Shown: positions 17,447 to 26,459 of the stretch, piece by piece
How the letters are laid out: every line of letters begins with the position of its first letter
Position numbering within the stretch: position 1 is the stretch's first letter
Assembly: GCF_049472135.1 (NCBI RefSeq)
Contig: NZ_JBMOVV010000001.1
Span: 62,001-126,000, forward strand
Length of the DNA stretch: 64,000 nucleotides
Direction: 5' to 3'
Source: Arcobacter_B sp049472135
Lineage (GTDB): Bacteria; Campylobacterota; Campylobacteria; Campylobacterales; Arcobacteraceae
Position numbers and translations under genes: made by a program
The notes under the pieces: model-generated
Told to the model about the DNA's origin: nothing
Seen by the model: only the letters and a program-made list of their open reading frames with translations
Database searches by the model: none

Positions 17447-19588
17447 CTATTTTCCTACTTTGATAATAAGTCCATCTTTGTTGTATTTTGCCATAAAAAA
17501 GTCATTTTTTTCTAAAGCATCATGATTTTTGCTATTAAATATATTAATATAGTCTTTTATTACACCTTTATACTCACTTATATTCTCTAGTGAATTTTTG
17601 ATATCTTCTTTTTTTAGACTATTTGCATTTTTTATTGCTTTTGCTAAAATCATTGTTGCATCATAAGCTTGTGCTACTCCTGCTGGTGCTTTGATTTTTT
17701 CAATTGTTGCTATATTATATTTTGACATATATTTTAATGCTAAGTTTTTTGCTTGAACTCTTTTATTATTAATAAAAGAAAAGCTTTGAATAAAACTCAA
17801 ATCAATCTCTTTTAATCTCTCTTTTTGATTCTCATAGAAGTTACCACCTAATATTCCCCAGTGAGATACAATAGGAAGTTTTTTTGTTTTGTAAACTGCT
17901 TCTAATATTTTTCCACCTTCAATTGGGTTCGCAACCATAATTATTCCATCAGCATTTGATTTTACGATTTCATTTATTTCATCTGTAAAGTTTTTTTCAC
18001 CCCTATTAAAATTTATAATTTTGGCAAAATGTTTAGACTTTTTATTTAATCCATTTTTCATAATCTCTAAACTACTTCTACCCCATATTGAGTTTTCAAC
18101 TAAAATAGCAGGATTTTTAAATTTTTTTAATGCCTCTTTTAAGATATAAGTAGAAGCATATTTATCATTTGCAGAGACTCTAAAGATATTATTATCTGTA
18201 CTTTCTGTAAGAGTTGGAGCTGCTGCCCAAGGTATTAAGTATGGTAAATTTGTCTCTTTTATTTTTTCAAGATTACTTGAAATTACTGCACTATGTAAAC
18301 CACCGATTAATCCAACTAGATTATTTTTTTGTTCAAAATATTCAATATTATTTAAACTTTTAGAAGCTCTTGCACTATGGTCTCTAGCAAGTAAAACAAC
18401 TTCTTTTCCTAAAAGACCACCATTTTTGTTTATATCTTCTATTGCTAACTCAATACCTCTTTTTATAGCTAATCCTGAAACTTTAGCTGCCATAGATAAA
18501 TCAGCGTCAAGTCCTAAAATTATGTAGTTGTCATCGCTTTTATATTTTTCTATTAGATACTCTTCAGTTTTTGATATAACATCTGTACCAATTATCTCCT
18601 CATATGATTTTGCAATATTTTTCATTTTATTAGCAATTCTATCTTTCTCATAATCTGTTAATGTATGAATATCAAGTTTTGCATCTTCAATAATTTTTAA
18701 AAGTTCTTTTTCTTTTTTTGCTGTTTCTTCTCTTTCATAGTTTGTAATTTCTTTTGCTGTATTTATTAGGATATCTTGTATCTCACTAGGAAGAGTTTTA
18801 AAAACTTTTGCACTAATTGAAAAAACATATCCTAAATATGCATGGTTAGTTAATGTAAGATTCGATTGAACTTCATGGAACTTCATACTTGTAATAGCAA
18901 TTAAAGGATTTTCTTGACCATGAACTACCCCATTTTCTAAAGCTTTTTTTGTTGAATGAAAATCAATAGGAATAGCAGTGGCTTCAAGAGCAGTGAACTG
19001 GTCTTTGATAAGTTTACTTTTCATTATTCTGAACTTTTTATCTTTAAAATCTTCAAGTCTTTCAAGTTTACTATTTGCAGTAAAATGTTTAAATCCATTT
19101 TCCCAAAAAGTCACACCTATTAAGTCAATTTTAGTTAGATTCTCTAATAATATTTGACCTGGTTTTCCATCTAATAGAGTGTACAAATCCTCTTTTGTCG
19201 GAAAATAAAAAGGTAAATCAGCATATTGCATAGATGGCATAGCAACACTTAGTTTAGCAGTAGGTGTCAAAATAATATCAAGTTTTCCCTCTCTAGCTAA
19301 CTCTACCATTTGATGGTCATTCCCAAGTTTTTGTGCAGGAAAAACTTCAATTTTTACTTTTCCCTTGGTTTTTTCTTCCACTTTTTGTGCATAAAGAGTA
19401 CTTGCTTTATGTAAAACACTTGATGTTGGTATGTTGTGGCCAAATCTTAGATAGATAGTGTCATCTTTTGCTTGGAGTTTTTCTTCTTTATTTGTTTGAG
19501 CTTTATTTTTTACAACAGGCGAAAAAGCTATATAAATAATAGAGAAAAATATAGCTACAAGAGTTAGAATGTAGTATTTTTGTTTCAT
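17447..19588 (-). CDS. Fused TRAP-type (DctP) and LivK-type periplasmic binding protein
   Basis: The 713-residue protein has an uncleaved-looking membrane anchor (about 7-23) and two different solute-binding folds. Residues 45-345 are a DctP-like TRAP receptor, including the family arginine R187 in KKFRIMKS and the helical tail of those receptors. Residues 353-710 are a type I periplasmic binding domain like LivK/receptor-family proteins (GLDADLSMAAKVSGLAIKRG, INKNGGLLGKEV, AGVAQAYDATMILAKAI). No TRAP or ABC transporter genes are nearby. The next gene, a GGDEF-EAL membrane protein, follows after three bases, so a sensing rather than uptake role is inferred. Confidence 0.88.
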   Translation of the reverse strand: MKQKYYILTLVAIFFSIIYIAFSPVVKNKAQTNKEEKLQAKDDTIYLRFGHNIPTSSVLHKASTLYAQKVEEKTKGKVKIEVFPAQKLGNDHQMVELAREGKLDIILTPTAKLSVAMPSMQYADLPFYFPTKEDLYTLLDGKPGQILLENLTKIDLIGVTFWENGFKHFTANSKLERLEDFKDKKFRIMKSKLIKDQFTALEATAIPIDFHSTKKALENGVVHGQENPLIAITSMKFHEVQSNLTLTNHAYLGYVFSISAKVFKTLPSEIQDILINTAKEITNYEREETAKKEKELLKIIEDAKLDIHTLTDYEKDRIANKMKNIAKSYEEIIGTDVISKTEEYLIEKYKSDDNYIILGLDADLSMAAKVSGLAIKRGIELAIEDINKNGGLLGKEVVLLARDHSARASKSLNNIEYFEQKNNLVGLIGGLHSAVISSNLEKIKETNLPYLIPWAAAPTLTESTDNNIFRVSANDKYASTYILKEALKKFKNPAILVENSIWGRSSLEIMKNGLNKKSKHFAKIINFNRGEKNFTDEINEIVKSNADGIIMVANPIEGGKILEAVYKTKKLPIVSHWGILGGNFYENQKERLKEIDLSFIQSFSFINNKRVQAKNLALKYMSKYNIATIEKIKAPAGVAQAYDATMILAKAIKNANSLKKEDIKNSLENISEYKGVIKDYINIFNSKNHDALEKNDFFMAKYNKDGLIIKVGK

Positions 19589-19792
19589 GATAGACTACTT
19601 TAATATTGGTTTTAAATATAATATAACACAAAAGGTTACAAACATATAAAAGTTATAACTAATGGTAATGATTTTGTAATTAAATTATGAATTATAAGAA
19701 AAAGTTTATTTTAGGAGTATTTTTAGTTATTTTACATAAAATCTTAATTCTGATATTATTTTGTCAAATTATTTATATAGTAGGGGAAATAA

Positions 19793-21634
19793 ATGAATTC
19801 AAAGCAAAAAGTGATAATCTCACTTATTGTATTACTGGTTTCATTCTTTATTGCTATGAGTATAAGTACTCTTTATAACTTCCGTGAATACGGGCTTAAA
19901 TCAGCAGAAAAAAAAGCGCATTTGACAGCTGAAGTTATAAAATCTGGTCTTACAGCTCATATGGTAAATGGAATGATGAATGAGCGAGAGTTTTTTTTAA
20001 AGCAAATAGAACAAGCTGAAAATATAAATCAGCTTTGGTTATCTAGGTCACCAACAGTTATTAAACAGTATGGAGAAGGGTTTAATAATGAGATTCCAAG
20101 GGATAAAATCGATAGGGATGTTCTAAAAACAGGAAAAGAAATAACTAAAATAACTGAGACTGCACAAAAGAGTCTTATGCGAGTTACTATTCCTTTTGAA
20201 GCTTCTTCTTTTGGTAACCCAAATTGTATGAACTGTCATAATGCTAAAGAGGGAGAAGTATTAGGAACAGTTAGTATGGTTATGGATATTACAGATGTAA
20301 GAACTAGTAGTTTTAAAACATTGATGTATAACATAGTTTTGACTTTGATATTAATAAGTTTGATATTCCTTTTAATAAATAGATTTATTAAACCATATGT
20401 TAGTATTTTTTATTCAATACAAGATGTTATGAAAGCTGCATATAGGGGTGATTATTCACAAAGAGTTAAAACTTATAGTAATCCAGAGAGTAAAAATGTA
20501 TCTGATTTATTGAATACTCTTTTAGAAAAACTACAACATACTTTAGAGGAATTAGATAGAAAAGTATATATTTTTATAAAAAATAAGAACTATGTAAAAG
20601 AACCTGATCCTTTAAAAAATGTAAATAATACAATAGATAGATTATCTGATATTTATAAGTTTAAACAAACAATCGAAAATGATAAAGAGCTTGAAGATAT
20701 ATATAATCGAATTGCTTATGTATTAGAGCATAACTTTATGTTGGATGATTTTACTTTAACAGAAATAGACAATAACTCAAAAACAAAAAAGATTGTTTAT
20801 AGTAAAAATGATTGTCATTGTAGGATTTTAGAAGGAGAGTGTAGAGCAAATAGAACTCATGCAAATGTGGATTCTAATATTTTTGCTAAATCTTGTTCTT
20901 TATACAATCATAAAGATGGTGAAGATTATATTTGTATTCCTTATACTATTTCAAATGAATTAACTTTAGTTTTAACAATAGTTACAAAATCAGAAACAGA
21001 AACTAAAAAAGTAAGAGAGATTATCACTGATATTGAAGATTATATAACAACAGCTAGACCAGCAATCGTTAGTAAGAAATTAATGCAAATGTTAAACTTA
21101 ATGGCAAGAGTTGATCAGTTAACTGGTATGTATAACAGAAAATTTTTAGATGAATTTGTAGATGTATCTATACCTCAAGCAGTTCGGGCAAAAGTTAGTT
21201 ATTCTGTGTTGATGATTGATATTGATTACTTTAAAATGATAAATGATACATATGGTCATGATGTTGGTGATGATGCTATAAGAATCGTATCAGGTGTAAT
21301 CAAAAATAATATTAGAAAATCAGATATTGCTATTAGATATGGTGGTGAAGAGTTTTTAGTTCTTTTATATAACTGTGAAGAAAGCCATGTTTTAAAAATT
21401 GCAGAAAATATTAGAAAAGCATTTGCAAAAGAGAAAATCTCAGCAAATGGAGAGACTTTCTCTAAAACCTTAAGTGTTGGATGTTCTATGTTCCCAAAAG
21501 ATAGCGATAGTATCTGGAAATGTATCAAGTTTGCAGATATGTGTTTATATGAAGCTAAACAAACTGGAAGAAATAGAGTTGTTAAATTTTCAACAGAACT
21601 ACTTAAAAATGAAGATATTGGCGAGAGCTTCTAA
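19793..21634 (+). CDS. Membrane GGDEF protein with periplasmic CxxCH haem motif and cysteine-rich GAF-like domain
   Basis: The 613-residue protein has membrane segments at about 7-27 and 176-198 enclosing a periplasmic domain that carries CMNCH (145-149), a c-type haem attachment motif as in DUF3365/Tll0287-like sensors. A HAMP-like region follows, then a cytoplasmic GAF-like region (about 295-425) holding C341, C343, C350, C368 and C381. The GGDEF domain has GGEEF at 517-521 and RKSD at 508-511 as the inhibitory site. It should make c-di-GMP in response to redox state or a gas; this is inference. It is divergent from the double binding-protein gene, across a 204-base promoter region. Confidence 0.9.
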   Translation: MNSKQKVIISLIVLLVSFFIAMSISTLYNFREYGLKSAEKKAHLTAEVIKSGLTAHMVNGMMNEREFFLKQIEQAENINQLWLSRSPTVIKQYGEGFNNEIPRDKIDRDVLKTGKEITKITETAQKSLMRVTIPFEASSFGNPNCMNCHNAKEGEVLGTVSMVMDITDVRTSSFKTLMYNIVLTLILISLIFLLINRFIKPYVSIFYSIQDVMKAAYRGDYSQRVKTYSNPESKNVSDLLNTLLEKLQHTLEELDRKVYIFIKNKNYVKEPDPLKNVNNTIDRLSDIYKFKQTIENDKELEDIYNRIAYVLEHNFMLDDFTLTEIDNNSKTKKIVYSKNDCHCRILEGECRANRTHANVDSNIFAKSCSLYNHKDGEDYICIPYTISNELTLVLTIVTKSETETKKVREIITDIEDYITTARPAIVSKKLMQMLNLMARVDQLTGMYNRKFLDEFVDVSIPQAVRAKVSYSVLMIDIDYFKMINDTYGHDVGDDAIRIVSGVIKNNIRKSDIAIRYGGEEFLVLLYNCEESHVLKIAENIRKAFAKEKISANGETFSKTLSVGCSMFPKDSDSIWKCIKFADMCLYEAKQTGRNRVVKFSTELLKNEDIGESF

Positions 21635-21644
21635 AATATAATAC

Positions 21645-21680
21645 TTTTTTTACAAGGTACCTTTGTACCTTGTATCTACT
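21645..21680 (+). terminator. Hairpin after the haem-GGDEF gene
   Basis: ACAAGGTAC (21652-21660) pairs perfectly with GTACCTTGT (21665-21673) around a CTTT loop. A T-rich stretch follows but the U tail is imperfect, so termination is likely but not certain. Confidence 0.6.
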
Positions 21681-21719
21681 TTTATAATCAATAAATCATA
21701 TTAAAATAAAACACAAAAT

Positions 21720-21867
21720 ATGTAAAAAATTAACACATGTCATGTAAAAACTCCCAAATTTTACTCAAAAATAGCAAGTAAAATATTAAATTCTAAGAAT
21801 TAATTAAGTTTCATATGTTATAAATATACATACTTTATGTAAAATATTTACATTTTTAGTGTAAAAA
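21720..21867 (+). promoter_or_regulatory. Candidate operator of the ectoine operon: two pairs of (A/G)TGTAAAA repeats plus a palindrome
   Basis: The motif (A/G)TGTAAAA begins at 21720, 21742, 21837 and 21859. Within each pair the copies are exactly 22 bases apart, that is two helical turns. The third copy also forms a perfect palindrome, ATGTAAA-ATA-TTTACAT, at 21837-21853. The downstream pair is 35-65 bases before the ectA start. This looks like binding sites for a dimeric regulator, perhaps the one encoded inside the operon. Confidence 0.45.
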
Positions 21868-21901
21868 TTTATTCCAAGCATAAAGTCTAAAAGGAAAACT
21901 T

Positions 21902-22387
21902 TTGGATAAAAGTAACATAATATTGAGAAAACCAAGAAAAAGTGATGGCAAAAAGATTCATGGTCTTGTGAAGAGTACAAAGGTTTTAGATGTAAATTCT
22001 GAGTATTTATATTTATTACAATCTACTCATTTTCAAGATTTATGTTCAGTTGCTACATATGAGGATAAAGTTATTGGCTTTGTTTCTGGTTATATGATAC
22101 CAAATGAGCCTAATACACTATTTATTTGGCAAGTTGCAGTTGATGATAACTTTAGAGGAAATGATCTTGCAAGAAGACTTATTATGGAAATTATAAATAG
22201 AGAAGAGTTGAATATAAATTATTTACATACAACTGTTTCTCCAAGTAATAATGCTTCAATTAGAGTATTTGAAAAAGTTGCACAACACTTTCAAACAAAT
22301 ATGCAAAGTGCACAGTTTTTTGTCGCAAATGATTTTGCTAATGAACACGAAGAAGAAGTACTATATAAAATAGGACCATTTAAATAA
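21902..22387 (+). CDS. ectA: L-2,4-diaminobutyrate N-acetyltransferase
   Basis: This is a 161-residue GNAT-fold enzyme that acetylates diaminobutyrate in ectoine synthesis. The acetyl-CoA-binding motif is visible in WQVAVDDNFRGNDLARRLI, followed by the HTTVSPSNNASIRVFEKVA segment usual for EctA. The start is TTG at 21902, seven bases after an AAAGGA site; no ATG lies between. It is the first gene of ectA-ectB-ectC-x-regulator-aspartokinase, and ectB follows directly. The upstream 230 bases carry repeat motifs likely to control the operon. Confidence 0.95.
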   Translation: MDKSNIILRKPRKSDGKKIHGLVKSTKVLDVNSEYLYLLQSTHFQDLCSVATYEDKVIGFVSGYMIPNEPNTLFIWQVAVDDNFRGNDLARRLIMEIINREELNINYLHTTVSPSNNASIRVFEKVAQHFQTNMQSAQFFVANDFANEHEEEVLYKIGPFK

Positions 22388-22418
22388 TATGAATAAAAAA
22401 ATTAAGGAAAAAAACACA

Positions 22419-23699
22419 ATGAGAATTTTTGAAAATTTAGAGTCAGAGGTAAGAGGTTATATTAGAAGTTTCCCGACCATATTTAAGTCAAGTAAAGGAT
22501 GTATACTAACAGATGAACAAGGTGAAGAGTATATAGATTTCTTTGCAGGTGCTGGGACTTTAAATTATGGACATAATAATGAGCATATTACAAATGCGTT
22601 AATACAGTACCTTCAAGGAAATGGAGTTGTACATGGTTTAGACATGGCAACTACTGCAAAAAAAGAGTTTATTGAGACTTTTGAAAGTCTTATTTTAAAG
22701 CCAAGAAACTTAGACTATAAGTTACAGTTTACTGGACCAACAGGTGCAAACGTAGTAGAAACTGCTTTAAAGCTTGCAAGATTAGTAAAAGGTAGAAGTA
22801 ATATTGTTGCTTTTACAAATGGTTATCATGGATTATCGCAAGGAGCATTAGCTGTTACTGGAAATAATGAGTATAGAGATGAAAGTTATATCAGTAGATC
22901 AAATGCAACATTTATGCCTTTTGATGGTTATTTTGGCGATTTTAATACATTAACATACTTTAGAAAGTTTTTAGAAGATAGTAGTAGTGGTGTTGATATC
23001 CCAGCTGCTGTAATTTTAGAGACTATTCAAGGTGAAGGTGGGATAAATGTTGCTTCAAAAGAGTGGTTACAAGAGTTAGAGTCTTTATGTAGAGAGTATG
23101 ATATTTTACTAATTATTGATGATATTCAAGTTGGTAATGGAAGAAGTGGTGAATTCTTCTCATTTGAGTTTGCAGGGATTAACCCGGATATGGTAACACT
23201 TTCTAAATCAATTGGTGGTGGATTACCAATGTCATTATTATTATTCAAACCAGATTTAGACCAATGGAAGCCAGGTGAGCACACAGGAACATTTAGAGGA
23301 AATAACTTAGCCTTTGTTGCTTCTAAAACTGCTTTAGAGAACTACTGGCAAGGTGAAGAGCTTACAAATGCAGTATTTTATAAAGAGAAAATCTTAAAAG
23401 AGAGATTAGAAAAAATTGCTCAAAAACATGGTGTTGATAATGATATTGAAGTAAGAGGTAGAGGTCTTGCTTATGGATTAGAGTTTAAAAATGACAACTC
23501 TATTGCTGGTGATATTTCATCTTATGCATTTAAAGAAAATCTAATTGTAGAGACTTGTGGTAGTGAAGACCAAATTGTTAAATTTCTACCACCATTAATT
23601 ATTGATGAAGATACATTAAATAAAGGTCTAGATAGATTAGAAACAGCAATTGATAAACTGTTTGAAGATAAAAAAACTAAATTATCACAGGAGTTTTAA
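22419..23699 (+). CDS. ectB: L-2,4-diaminobutyrate transaminase
   Basis: This 426-residue class III PLP aminotransferase converts aspartate semialdehyde to diaminobutyrate. It starts with the typical EctB opening (MRIFENLESEVRGYIRSFP) and contains the substrate region FTGPTGANVVETALKLAR, the IIDDIQVGNGRSG motif and the PLP lysine in TLSKSIGGGLP. ATG 22419 is preferred over the in-frame ATG at 22389, because AAGGA lies ten bases before it and the product then matches the family start. It is co-transcribed with ectA. Confidence 0.95.
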   Translation: MRIFENLESEVRGYIRSFPTIFKSSKGCILTDEQGEEYIDFFAGAGTLNYGHNNEHITNALIQYLQGNGVVHGLDMATTAKKEFIETFESLILKPRNLDYKLQFTGPTGANVVETALKLARLVKGRSNIVAFTNGYHGLSQGALAVTGNNEYRDESYISRSNATFMPFDGYFGDFNTLTYFRKFLEDSSSGVDIPAAVILETIQGEGGINVASKEWLQELESLCREYDILLIIDDIQVGNGRSGEFFSFEFAGINPDMVTLSKSIGGGLPMSLLLFKPDLDQWKPGEHTGTFRGNNLAFVASKTALENYWQGEELTNAVFYKEKILKERLEKIAQKHGVDNDIEVRGRGLAYGLEFKNDNSIAGDISSYAFKENLIVETCGSEDQIVKFLPPLIIDEDTLNKGLDRLETAIDKLFEDKKTKLSQEF

Positions 23700-23703
23700 T
23701 AGT

Positions 23704-24099
23704 ATGATAGTAAAAGATATAAAAAAAGACGTAATGGGTACTGAGAGAGAAGTATTTGCTGAAGGTGGACAATGGGTTAGTAGAAGAATGCTTTTAAAAG
23801 ATGAAGGAATGGGATTCTCTTTTCACGAAACAATTATTAAAGCAAATACAAAAACACACATTCATTATCAAAACCATTTAGAAGCTGTATATTGTGTAGC
23901 TGGAAATGGAAAGATTGAAGATTTAGCAACGGGTGAAGTTCATGAGATTTATGATGGAGTTATGTATGCTTTAAATAATCATGATGACCATAACCTTTAT
24001 GGAGGAACTGAAGATATGAGATTAATTTGTGTATTTAATCCTCCTATTAAGGGAACAGAGCACCATGATGAAAATGGAGTATATCCTTTAGAGGATTAA
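23704..24099 (+). CDS. ectC: Ectoine synthase
   Basis: This 131-residue cupin enzyme cyclises N-gamma-acetyl-diaminobutyrate to ectoine. The sequence carries GTEREVFAEGGQWVSRRML, FHETIIKA and HIHYQNHLEAVYC with the metal-binding histidine/glutamate set, and a C-terminal DDHNLYGG. Length matches the family. ATG 23704 has an AGGAG site about ten bases upstream; an in-frame ATG at 23650 lies inside ectB and is not favoured. The next gene starts three bases after its stop. No ectoine hydroxylase gene follows, so the product is probably ectoine itself. Confidence 0.96.
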   Translation: MIVKDIKKDVMGTEREVFAEGGQWVSRRMLLKDEGMGFSFHETIIKANTKTHIHYQNHLEAVYCVAGNGKIEDLATGEVHEIYDGVMYALNNHDDHNLYGGTEDMRLICVFNPPIKGTEHHDENGVYPLED

Positions 24100-24101
24100 T
24101 C

Positions 24102-24404
24102 ATGCGTTTTATATACATAAAAAACTATTTAAAAATACCAAGAGAATCAAAGCTTCTTTTTTTCAAATTTGTAAGTAGTCTTAAAAAATGTAGATTAGAA
24201 AATCAAAAAGTAGTTTTAAGTGACAATTCATTGATATTAGAGTTTTGTGATGACTCTAATATCGATATGGCATTAAATCAAATAAAAGAGTACTTTAAAA
24301 AAGAGACTCAAATAGATGTAAAAAAACTACAATCATTGCTTTTAGATAGTGAAGTTTTAACATTGGTATTTGATGAAAACAATAAAAAAAGGATTTATTT
24401 ATAA
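24102..24404 (+). CDS. Unknown 100-residue protein inside the ectoine operon
   Basis: This small gene sits between ectC and the orphan regulator with intervals of two and three bases, and its ribosome site (GAGGA) lies inside the end of ectC, so it is almost certainly translated from the ect mRNA. The product has no signal peptide or membrane helix. It alternates strands and helices (RFIYIKNYLKIP, an amphipathic middle, VLTLVFDENNKKRIYL). No family is recognised. Position suggests a role in controlling the pathway or the regulator next to it, but nothing in the sequence proves that. Confidence 0.75.
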   Translation: MRFIYIKNYLKIPRESKLLFFKFVSSLKKCRLENQKVVLSDNSLILEFCDDSNIDMALNQIKEYFKKETQIDVKKLQSLLLDSEVLTLVFDENNKKRIYL

Positions 24405-24407
24405 GTC

Positions 24408-25055
24408 ATGCGTTTATTATCATTGAATGTTAATAATAGTTTAATAACTAAACTTGAAAACGAAGAATTATACATATGCGACAAAGCAAGTGATATTGAA
24501 GATGCTATATATCATTGTGAGGTTAGATATTACAATTTGATTATAGTAAGAAGTGATTCTTTTACTACTTTAAAACGATTATTAAGATTTGTAAATCCAA
24601 GACTAACTGCTGTTGTAGTAATCACAAACAACCATGAAAAAGAGTTTGAATTAAATCTACTTAGGTGTGGGGCTTTATCGATTATAAAAGAGCCAGCTTG
24701 TAATGAACTTGTATTGGCAAAATTAGAATCAATACATAGAGAAAACTTTCAAAGTAAATTTGTATTTAAAGATAAGTATTTGATAAATACTTTAGAAAAC
24801 TCTGTGACTGACCATAACAATAATAAGTTAATTATGAAAGGTAAGCCTTTTAGTATTTTAATGTATCTAATAAAAAATAGACATAGATCATCTATTTCAA
24901 AAGACGAGATTTTAGATGTGATTTGGGATGACCCTGAGTGGGTTGTAAAAAATGTTGTGGAAGTAAATATAAATATAATTAGAAAAGGTATAAGAACAAC
25001 TTTTCAAGATAATTTTATAAGCACAATAAGACATAGAGGTTATCAAGTAGTTTGA
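24408..25055 (+). CDS. HP1043/HsrA-like orphan response regulator without phosphorylation site
   Basis: The 215-residue protein has an OmpR-type layout: a receiver-like domain (1-110) and a winged-helix DNA-binding domain (about 120-215). The C-terminal half, with MKGKPFSILMYLIKNR, SKDEILDVIWDDPE, NVVEVNINIIRK and TIRHRGYQVV, resembles the atypical regulator HP1043/HsrA of Helicobacter and Campylobacter. The acidic pocket at the N-terminus is missing, and the residue at the phospho-acceptor position (YYNLIIVR, R48) is arginine, so it is probably not phosphorylated. It lies within the ectoine operon and may sense osmotic state or bind the repeats before ectA. That function is inference. Confidence 0.85.
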   Translation: MRLLSLNVNNSLITKLENEELYICDKASDIEDAIYHCEVRYYNLIIVRSDSFTTLKRLLRFVNPRLTAVVVITNNHEKEFELNLLRCGALSIIKEPACNELVLAKLESIHRENFQSKFVFKDKYLINTLENSVTDHNNNKLIMKGKPFSILMYLIKNRHRSSISKDEILDVIWDDPEWVVKNVVEVNINIIRKGIRTTFQDNFISTIRHRGYQVV

Positions 25056-25089
25056 TAAAGTTGATAACTTTCAAGTAGGAAAGGTAAAA

Positions 25090-26457
25090 ATGAATATTAA
25101 AGTTTGTAAGTTTGGAGGAAGCTCAGTAAAAGACTCCTCCCAGATAAAAAAAGTTTTTGATATTGTCAAAAGTGATAAAAATAGAAGAGTAGTAGTTGTA
25201 TCAGCCCCAGGTAGAGATGATGAATATAATGAAAAAATTACTGACCATTTACTAAACCTTGCAACAAATGGTAAGCATTTTTGTGAGCAAAAAATAGAGA
25301 TTTCAACTGAACAGAGTTTATCTGCAATATTAACAAAGTTTGAAAAACTATGTGATGATTTAAATGTAAATAATAAAGAGATTTTAAAAGATTTAGAAAA
25401 AGATTTAATAAGCAATAACTTCAAAGATAAAAAAAGAGAAGCTTTCTTTTTATCAAGAGGTGAACACTACAATGCAAAGATTATTACTGAATTTATGAAG
25501 AATAATGGTTTAAATGTAAAACTAATGCTTCCAGAAGATTTTGGTTTTATTTTAAGTAGTGATTATACAAATGGAAAAGTTCAAAAACAAACGCATTGTA
25601 ATATTGCAAATAAGTTTAAGTTTGAAAAAGATGAAATGTATTTAGTTCCAGGTTTTTATGGAATAACAAAAGAAAAAGAAATAGCAGTTATGAGTAGGGG
25701 TGGTTCTGACCTGACTGGTGGAGAGCTTGCTTATGCTTTAGATGCTGATATTTATGAAAATTGGACTGATACAAATGGTGTTTATGAAGTTGACCCTAGA
25801 GTTATTAGTGATGCAAATGTAATTCCAAGACTTACTTTTAAAGAGTTAAGACTTTTAAGTTCAAAAGGATTTAATGTATTTCATTTTGATGCAATGTTAA
25901 ATTGTAAGAAAAGTAAAATACCAATTAATATTAGAAATACAAACAATCCAGAACATGAGGGAACACTTATTTTAAATGAAAGAGTTCCAATGGAAGATTT
26001 AGTTGGTATTGCAAAACTAGACAATATGGCTTCAATTCATCTTCAAAAAGATATGCTTGCAGATGAGATAGGTTTTACAGCAGAACTACTTAAAATATTT
26101 AGCGAGTTTGGATTAAATACTTATCATTATCCTACAGATAAAGATGATATTGCAATTTTGGTTGATCAAGAAGATTTAAAAGGTAATATCAACAATCTAA
26201 GAAGAGAGATTGAAAGAAGATTAAAAACAAGAAATATATATGTTACATATAACTTGTCTGTGATTACTCTTGTTGGTATTGGTTTAAAAGAGAATACTTT
26301 TGCTATTGTTGATGCAATCACAGCATTAAAAGAGAATAATATCTCTTTTGATATGTTTGATATGAGTCCTTCTAAAGTATCTTTACATATAGGTGTTTCT
26401 CAAAATGTTGCAAATGCAGCACTACAGACTTTATATTCTAAGCTTTTATCTAACTAA
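25090..26457 (+). CDS. ask: Aspartate kinase of the ectoine cluster (Ask_Ect type)
   Basis: This 455-residue aspartokinase supplies aspartyl phosphate, the first step towards the aspartate semialdehyde used by EctB. Visible are CKFGGSSVKD (residues 6-15), FLSRGEHYNAKI, MSRGGSDLTGGELAYALDAD and the TDTNGVYEVDPR segment, then a C-terminal ACT pair. Ectoine clusters in many bacteria carry a dedicated aspartokinase less sensitive to amino-acid feedback, and position supports that here. An AGGAAAGG site precedes the ATG. The operon ends at the hairpin after it. Confidence 0.93.
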   Translation: MNIKVCKFGGSSVKDSSQIKKVFDIVKSDKNRRVVVVSAPGRDDEYNEKITDHLLNLATNGKHFCEQKIEISTEQSLSAILTKFEKLCDDLNVNNKEILKDLEKDLISNNFKDKKREAFFLSRGEHYNAKIITEFMKNNGLNVKLMLPEDFGFILSSDYTNGKVQKQTHCNIANKFKFEKDEMYLVPGFYGITKEKEIAVMSRGGSDLTGGELAYALDADIYENWTDTNGVYEVDPRVISDANVIPRLTFKELRLLSSKGFNVFHFDAMLNCKKSKIPINIRNTNNPEHEGTLILNERVPMEDLVGIAKLDNMASIHLQKDMLADEIGFTAELLKIFSEFGLNTYHYPTDKDDIAILVDQEDLKGNINNLRREIERRLKTRNIYVTYNLSVITLVGIGLKENTFAIVDAITALKENNISFDMFDMSPSKVSLHIGVSQNVANAALQTLYSKLLSN

Positions 26458-26459
26458 TT

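Noticed and set aside
17447..19588. The DctP-LivK protein as part of a normal transporter
   Set aside because: No DctQ/DctM or Liv permease/ATPase genes lie nearby, and the co-transcribed gene is a GGDEF-EAL sensor.
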